Below, one piece after another: positions 6,094-8,962 of a DNA stretch of 8,962 nt. Source of the DNA: Thermoplasmatota archaeon (GTDB lineage Archaea; Thermoplasmatota; E2; DHVEG-1); NCBI GenBank assembly GCA_030612095.1, contig JAUWOO010000072.1:1-8962 (forward strand). Reading direction: 5' to 3'. Every line of letters begins with the position of its first letter. The first letter of the stretch is position 1. A model generated the notes under the pieces. It was given only the letters and a program-made list of their open reading frames with translations. It made no database searches and was not told where the DNA came from. Made by a program: the position numbers and the translations under genes.

Positions 6094-7197
6094 ATGGATA
6101 AAAAAAGCAGAAGTATTGCGGGTTTGGTTCTCGTTTTACTTATACTAATTATGTCCACATCTGGATGCTTAGAGTATTTTAACTTTGATTTTGGTGGCGG
6201 CACAACATATGAATCTCACCCTACAAAGGTCAGATACATAATCAGTTATGGATACAAAGTGAACTGCAGTGGGACCGGGGAACATACAATACATTATGAC
6301 TGTGATCTCCCAGAAATCTTGCTTGGATCAGTATCCACGGAGATATTGTACCAACAAGATTATGAAAGTATTTCACTAGTAAATAATACAGTCCTAAAAT
6401 GGAACATAAGTGGAAAAGATAGTCATTATTATGAATTAGGTATCCGTGCAAATGTCGAAGTGGAGAGTTTTCTTGTTACCGATCTAAATGGCAATGATGC
6501 ACTGACATTACAAGAAATTAAAACATTTTATCCGAATCTTGTAGATCAATACTGCAATGAACAGTCAGATAATAATGTAGTATACATAGATCCAGATAAT
6601 TCCAATATAAAATCAACCGCTCAAACTGTGTTAAAACAGACAAATAGCAACAACTCATTTATTGTAGCAAAAGAACTTTTTACCTGGCTTAAACAAAATA
6701 CAGTCTACCAGATACATACGACTAATAATGTTCAACCTGCAATCAAGACTTATCAACTGGAATCGGGAGATTGCGATGACCTTTCGTTTCTTTACATCTC
6801 ATTATGTCGTTCAGTAGGTATACCTGCAAGATTCATAAGTGGATTTCTAGCAGAAGAATCAAATGGAGTTGTCAGTGCAATTGGCCATGCATGGGTTGAG
6901 ATTTTTGTAGGGGAAAGCATCAGCAGCGATGGATGGATACCAATTGAATGTTCATGTGGTGCTAGCATAAAGACAGAAATAAATCAGAATTTTGGAGTGG
7001 AAGACATTAGCCATCTGCGATTATTTAAAGACGATGGGAGCAATGAATCTCTGAACGTGTCTGTTTCCGGACCCCGCGTGATATACGACACAAACATAGA
7101 TGTTGATATGACATCATTCGTAGAAATTGATAATTATATTGTACTAGAATCAAAAGAACTTTTTATCGACAAAAATGGTAACAGATCATACGAGTAG
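6094..7197 (+). CDS. Transglutaminase-like (papain-fold) lipoprotein
   Basis: A 367-residue extracytoplasmic protein. The N-terminus has Lys/Arg residues, a hydrophobic core (about 8-20) and then MSTSGC, which gives a lipobox-like site with C25 as the probable lipid-anchored residue. Residues about 35-150 are beta-rich. The transglutaminase-like core follows. ESGDCDDLSFLYISLC carries the nucleophile C227, and the following VGIPARFISGF is the usual strand. IGHAWVEIF carries H265. The third triad position, normally Asp in a 'W-P-x-D' context, reads WIPIEC with Glu285. Two more cysteines (C286, C288) follow. The last 80 residues look like another beta domain. Family members act as cysteine proteases, peptidases or cross-linking enzymes; which applies here is not visible. 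The ATG is 9 bp after the HerA stop, so cotranscription is likely. A T-rich element at 7337-7346 could end the transcript. Confidence 0.85.
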   Translation: MDKKSRSIAGLVLVLLILIMSTSGCLEYFNFDFGGGTTYESHPTKVRYIISYGYKVNCSGTGEHTIHYDCDLPEILLGSVSTEILYQQDYESISLVNNTVLKWNISGKDSHYYELGIRANVEVESFLVTDLNGNDALTLQEIKTFYPNLVDQYCNEQSDNNVVYIDPDNSNIKSTAQTVLKQTNSNNSFIVAKELFTWLKQNTVYQIHTTNNVQPAIKTYQLESGDCDDLSFLYISLCRSVGIPARFISGFLAEESNGVVSAIGHAWVEIFVGESISSDGWIPIECSCGASIKTEINQNFGVEDISHLRLFKDDGSNESLNVSVSGPRVIYDTNIDVDMTSFVEIDNYIVLESKELFIDKNGNRSYE

Positions 7198-7281
7198 TAC
7201 AAACGTGACCTGCCGATATACAACCTTATGAATATACAGGCAACAAAAGAAATACTTCGTCAACGTAAGTGGACGGTATAG

Positions 7282-7303
7282 AAAAAATTCAATAAATGAA
7301 AAA
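7282..7303 (-). terminator. Oligo-T terminator candidate for the 75-codon gene
   Basis: Downstream of the minus-strand gene's stop the minus strand carries CTTTTTC and then TTTTTTC (A-runs at 7299-7303 and 7282-7287 on the plus strand). Archaeal RNA polymerase terminates at such U-tracts without needing a hairpin. Confidence 0.35.
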
Positions 7304-7336
7304 GATAGAAGCTGAAGATACAGAAAGCTTTAATCG

Positions 7337-7346
7337 TTTTTTATTT
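7337..7346 (+). terminator. Oligo-T terminator candidate for the transglutaminase-like operon
   Basis: TTTTTTATTT follows the transglutaminase-like gene by about 140 bp and lies just before the convergent 75-codon gene. A 7-bp inverted repeat (AGAAGCT at 7307-7313 with AGCTTCT at 7354-7360) brackets it, but the spacing is long. An archaeal U-tract terminator is the simplest reading. Confidence 0.4.
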
Positions 7347-7349
7347 CAA

Positions 7350-7577
7350 TTATAGCTTCTTTATTAACTCAGCTATTTTTTCTCTTTTTTCTTCCTCATC
7401 TGGTAGAGTTATAGATGCTTTCCATTTTTTTGTACCATCTGGGAGATGATAGCCTCGTGAAAGTGAAACGAACTCTCTTTCTCCATCGTCACCAACAGCT
7501 TTCTTTCTAGCGACCTCTATAAAGTTATTTCTTCCAAATTCTACTTCTTCTGCGGTTATTGTTTCAAATTCGACCAT
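7350..7577 (-). CDS. Small archaeal protein of unknown function (75 aa)
   Basis: This gene encodes 75 residues, acidic at the N-terminus and with a charged C-terminal helix. The centre reads EFVSLSRGYHLPDGTKKW (residues 35-52) followed by KASITLPD. This looks like a pair of beta strands joined by a 'GYxLPDG' turn, and then a helix with EEEKREKIAELIKKL. The pattern resembles small conserved prokaryotic and archaeal proteins that I cannot name. A beta-hairpin plus C-terminal helix is reminiscent of PC4-like single-strand DNA-binding folds, but that is a guess. There are no cysteines and no membrane segment, so it should be cytoplasmic. The start is well supported: GAGGTGA (7581-7587) sits 3 nt before the ATG, and a TATA element lies further upstream. 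The gene is convergent with the transglutaminase-like gene. It reads as real coding sequence, not a shadow. Confidence 0.75.
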   Translation of the reverse strand: MVEFETITAEEVEFGRNNFIEVARKKAVGDDGEREFVSLSRGYHLPDGTKKWKASITLPDEEEKREKIAELIKKL

Positions 7578-7580
7578 TTT

Positions 7581-7587
7581 TCACCTC
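7581..7587 (-). promoter_or_regulatory. Shine-Dalgarno of the 75-codon gene
   Basis: GAGGTGA on the minus strand, 3 nt before the ATG at 7577, is a close match to the archaeal 16S rRNA 3' end complement. It fixes the start and contrasts with the apparently leaderless larger genes in the window. Confidence 0.65.
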
Positions 7588-7634
7588 TTTACCCAACGTA
7601 AAATAAAGGTGGAATTTAAACTTTTGTACCATGC

Positions 7635-7650
7635 AACCATATAAAACCTG
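7635..7650 (-). promoter_or_regulatory. TATA-box promoter of the 75-codon gene
   Basis: The minus strand reads CAGGTTTTATATGGTT, a good BRE/TATA match centred near 7643. The predicted transcription start is about 7617, giving a 5' leader of roughly 40 nt. That leader accommodates the strong Shine-Dalgarno at 7581-7587. Confidence 0.5.
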
Positions 7651-7722
7651 TCAATCAATTTCATAAATGACTGGAGTTCTACCACTTGCACATCATCTAG
7701 AAGGGAGTAAAATGATAGACAG

Positions 7723-7824
7723 TTAATCTTCCATTGCATATTGCGTTAGATTTCCGTCATCCTGTTCTTCGAATAATGGTATTTGCTTAGGCGCCGTATA
7801 AGTTATCTTAACTCGTGATTCCAT
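7723..7824 (-). CDS. Candidate 33-codon small protein
   Basis: An ATG at 7824 opens 33 codons to TAA at 7723. The peptide starts MESRVKITYTAPKQIPLFEE and ends QYAMED. It is soluble, slightly acidic and has ordinary composition. AGGTGAGG (7830-7837, minus strand) lies 5 nt before the ATG, a near-perfect Shine-Dalgarno, much like that of the 75-codon gene about 150 bp away. The same frame stays open upstream for 24 more codons back to a TAA, reading sensible residues (for example SFLKKQLLWGLGEDE) but with no ATG or GTG. A TTG or a longer product, or a decayed gene start, is therefore possible. I do not recognise the protein. Support is the ribosome site and protein-like composition only. Confidence 0.45.
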   Translation of the reverse strand: MESRVKITYTAPKQIPLFEEQDDGNLTQYAMED

Positions 7825-7829
7825 CTCAT

Positions 7830-7837
7830 CCTCACCT
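7830..7837 (-). promoter_or_regulatory. Shine-Dalgarno of the 33-codon ORF
   Basis: AGGTGAGG on the minus strand, 5 nt before the ATG at 7824. This is the main evidence that the 33-codon ORF is translated. It could also be chance, since the bases also encode Leu-Gly-Glu in the upstream extension of the frame. Confidence 0.45.
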
Positions 7838-7950
7838 AACCCCCATAACAACTGTTTCTTTAAAAAACTAGGGATTTTTTCACTTTTTAAGTTGCTAAAT
7901 TAACAACCATTTAGTAGGACACTCTAACATCTTATTTCTCCTAGAAATCA

Positions 7951-7960
7951 TCTTTTAAAA
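7951..7960 (-). promoter_or_regulatory. Possible TATA element for the small-ORF transcript
   Basis: The minus strand reads CCGTTTTAAAAGATG (TTTTAAAA core 7953-7960 region). Its predicted start would be near 7930, giving the 33-codon ORF a leader of about 105 nt. An 11-codon ATG ORF (7895-7930) with AGGAGA before it lies in that leader. This is weak and based on position and composition only. Confidence 0.25.
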
Positions 7961-8000
7961 CGGTTGTAGTGATAGTGATTTAACTGCATAATCACCTGCG

Positions 8001-8018
8001 AAAAAACTACTTAAAACC
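8001..8018 (+). promoter_or_regulatory. Possible BRE/TATA for the structured-RNA candidate, flanked by GTGAT repeats
   Basis: AAAAAACTACTTAAAACC, preceded by GCG, resembles an archaeal BRE followed by a TATA-like CTTAAAA. It is followed about 25 nt later by the start of the structured region. A perfect 7-bp inverted repeat (ATCACCT at 7991-7997, AGGTGAT at 8031-8037) flanks it. Additional GTGAT copies occur at 7969, 7975 and 8042, so a regulator binding site is possible. Confidence 0.3.
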
Positions 8019-8035
8019 CATCCCAATCTTAGGTG

Positions 8036-8135
8036 ATGGAAGTGATTAAAAAATCTGGGCTGGTGTTTTTAGAAAGGAGTGCATCATCATCCCATCTCAA
8101 CCGCGATGAGAAGTTTTCCCCAGATTTTTCTTCTC
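8036..8135 (+). ncRNA. Candidate structured RNA closed by an 11-bp stem
   Basis: AAAAATCTGGG (8049-8059) pairs perfectly with CCCAGATTTTT (8119-8129). The 59-nt interior contains a smaller hairpin, TCTCA-accgcga-TGAGA (8095-8111). The closing arm ends in a T-run, as an intrinsic terminator would, and a promoter-like element lies upstream at 8001-8018. Because the arms are A- and T-ended, the minus strand also gives a hairpin with a six-T tail, so orientation is uncertain. I see no match to tRNA, SRP, RNase P or complete C/D-box layouts. No protein-coding frame covers it. Confidence 0.3.
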
Positions 8136-8137
8136 AT

Positions 8138-8377
8138 TCCTCAAAAGAACTACTCTTTTTTCCCTGAAAAATTTTGAAGGACATAACTATTGTTGTAACA
8201 CAAAAAACCAACAAAAGCTAAGATATAAAGAGCAGGACATATGACAAGATCGCCTGCAAGTAACTTATTAACCAGCCTGAATGGAAAAAATGTGTAATTG
8301 AACTCTCAATATTATATCCCTAATCCAATTCTCTGAACAAATAACTGTCAGCAATAGTTACAACAATCATGTAGGAT
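8138..8377. other. Intergenic stretch with no assignable gene
   Basis: Between the structured-RNA candidate and the terminator of the actin-like gene I see no ORF with a start and ribosome site. A minus-strand frame (8150-8305) is open for 51 codons and reads like a membrane segment (LYILAFVGFLCYNN), but it has no start codon. An 18-codon plus-strand ATG ORF (8238-8294 region) has only a weak ribosome site. Gene decay or chance openness are both possible. Confidence 0.5.
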
Positions 8378-8435
8378 AAAAAAATAAAAAAAAGAACTGG
8401 CGGCGTTGTTTGTCATCTAACAAGCAAACCCGCCA
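8378..8435 (-). terminator. Intrinsic hairpin/oligo-T terminator of the actin-like gene
   Basis: Arms TGGCGG-cg-TTGTTTG (8398-8412) and CAAGCAA-ac-CCGCCA (8421-8435) pair over 13 bp around a 2x2 internal mismatch and an 8-nt loop, with one G-U pair in the TTGTTTG arm. On the minus strand the hairpin is followed by GTTC and then eight T, A, seven T (A-runs 8386-8393 and 8378-8384). It lies about 20 bp after the stop of the actin-like gene, in the right orientation. It looks like a bacterial-type terminator, stronger than archaeal U-tract termination would require. Confidence 0.75.
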
Positions 8436-8454
8436 TTTACTAACTGTAATCTAT

Positions 8455-8962
8455 TTATTTCTTCTTTCCCGTTGTTGTCTTACCATGTGCTTTCTTCTGC
8501 GTTGTTGTCGCTGTTGCCGTCGTCGTTCTTTTTCCTGCTGCTTCCTGTGTTCTTGCTGCTATTAAACACCCTCTTGCAACTGAATGCAATGGATCCTTGG
8601 CACGTACCATGTTCGATATGTCAATTTTAAGCTTTGTTTCTCTTAATTTCTTCTCAAACAGATCGAAAAATCCTTTGGGTATTGAACTTCCACCTGCAAC
8701 CGCAACAGGAAATGATACTTTTGGCGGTGCTATCTCGGAAAGTCTTTTATCTAGATTCTTAATAATATACGTAATCAAGGCATCATAGTATACAGTAAGA
8801 GCACCTTTTACGCTACCAAAATCAACATCTGTACTACCCAACTTAGATTCTGCCTCTTTTGTTGCGCATACATGCTCTTTTGGTAACCCTGTTGTTTTTG
8901 AAACTTGCTCGTCGATCCAATCTCCGCCTTTACCTATACTGAAAGACATAAGAGGCGTAGCT
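8455..8962 (-). CDS. Actin/MreB/Hsp70-superfamily ATPase, C-terminal part (5' end outside window)
   Basis: The frame is open to the window edge: codons for Ala-Thr-Pro-Leu precede the ATG at 8949, so that ATG is probably internal. About 168 codons are visible. Counting from that Met, SIGKGGDWID (4-13) matches the 'GGD..D' segment at the start of the second actin-fold half. VAVAGGSSIPKG (82-93) is the adenosine motif with its Gly-Gly-Ser. DPLHSVARGCLIAA (109-122) matches the conserved 'DPxxAVAxGA' helix near the C-terminus. These place it in the actin-like ATPase superfamily, most like MreB or archaeal actin-like proteins. The phosphate-1 and phosphate-2 motifs would be upstream. After residue about 132 there is a low-complexity Thr/Lys tail (TTTATATTTQKK then TTTGKKK) that such proteins normally lack. 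The gene ends just before a strong terminator. Whether it is cytoskeletal, segregational or chaperone-like cannot be decided from the fragment. Confidence 0.75.
   Translation of the reverse strand, partial: ATPLMSFSIGKGGDWIDEQVSKTTGLPKEHVCATKEAESKLGSTDVDFGSVKGALTVYYDALITYIIKNLDKRLSEIAPPKVSFPVAVAGGSSIPKGFFDLFEKKLRETKLKIDISNMVRAKDPLHSVARGCLIAARTQEAAGKRTTTATATTTQKKAHGKTTTGKKK

Noticed and set aside
7228..7281. 17-codon plus-strand ORF (MNIQATKEILRQRKWTV) after the transglutaminase-like gene
   Set aside because: It has no Shine-Dalgarno and is too short to judge; only a weak TATA-like stretch lies upstream.
7895..7930. 11-codon ORF with an AGGAGA upstream, possibly a leader peptide
   Set aside because: It has no run of regulatory codons and no attenuator-like alternative hairpins that I could find.
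8036..8100. Fluoride-riboswitch-like GGTGATGG and C/D-box-like ATGATGA on the opposite strand
   Set aside because: The rest of the riboswitch consensus is missing, and no D box (CTGA) lies at a suitable distance from the C-box-like sequence.
8150..8305. Minus-strand open frame of 51 codons with a membrane-like segment
   Set aside because: It has no ATG, GTG or well-placed TTG start and no ribosome site. Hydrophobic readings are common by chance in AT-rich DNA.
1..8962. CRISPR arrays, tRNA, rRNA, transposases and attachment sites
   Set aside because: I found no regularly spaced repeats, no cloverleaf ending in a usable acceptor stem, and no transposase or integrase motifs in any frame.

Overview
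This is an archaeal chromosome segment, AT-rich and tightly packed. It carries diphthine synthase (found only in archaea and eukaryotes), a HerA-type DNA-translocating ATPase and an archaeal presenilin/signal-peptide-peptidase homologue. TATA elements lie about 25-35 nt upstream of start codons, and several genes look leaderless or nearly so. The gene set suggests a euryarchaeal lineage, possibly Thermoplasmatota or a methanogen relative, but no marker in the window settles this.

Layout, left to right. (1) 2-238 (+) is the 3' end of a phospholipase D-like gene with a C-terminal membrane anchor. Its stop overlaps the start of a rhomboid intramembrane serine protease (229-1185, +) that has a C-terminal four-cysteine zinc ribbon. 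(2) Five bases further on, convergent, is a presenilin-like intramembrane aspartyl protease (1191-2129, -). Upstream of that is a CaCA-family sodium/calcium exchanger (2303-3244, -). (3) A divergent promoter region (3245-3376) leads into a plus-strand run: dphB (3377-4186), a HerA-like ATPase (4228-6084) and a lipoprotein-type transglutaminase-like protein (6094-7197). The gaps are 41 and 9 bp, so these three genes are probably one operon. (4) A 75-codon minus-strand gene of unknown function (7350-7577) has a strong Shine-Dalgarno and its own TATA box. (5) 7578-8454 has no long ORF but is not empty: it holds a 33-codon small ORF with a strong Shine-Dalgarno (7723-7824, -), a candidate structured RNA flanked by GTGAT repeats (about 7969-8135), and a strong hairpin/oligo-T terminator (8378-8435, -). 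(6) 8455-8962 (-) is the C-terminal part of an actin/MreB/Hsp70-superfamily ATPase with a Thr/Lys-rich tail. Its 5' end lies beyond the window.

The observation most worth following is the HerA C-terminus. After a proline-rich linker it carries C-x6-C-x2-C-x5-C, the spacing and local sequence style of the endonuclease III/MutY [4Fe-4S] cluster loop. This suggests a HerA ATPase with an added iron-sulfur DNA-binding module. Second-tier observations are two mechanistically different intramembrane proteases lying tail to tail, an apparent transglutaminase next to HerA with Glu where Asp is usual, and the untracked small ORF and RNA candidate in the intergenic stretch.
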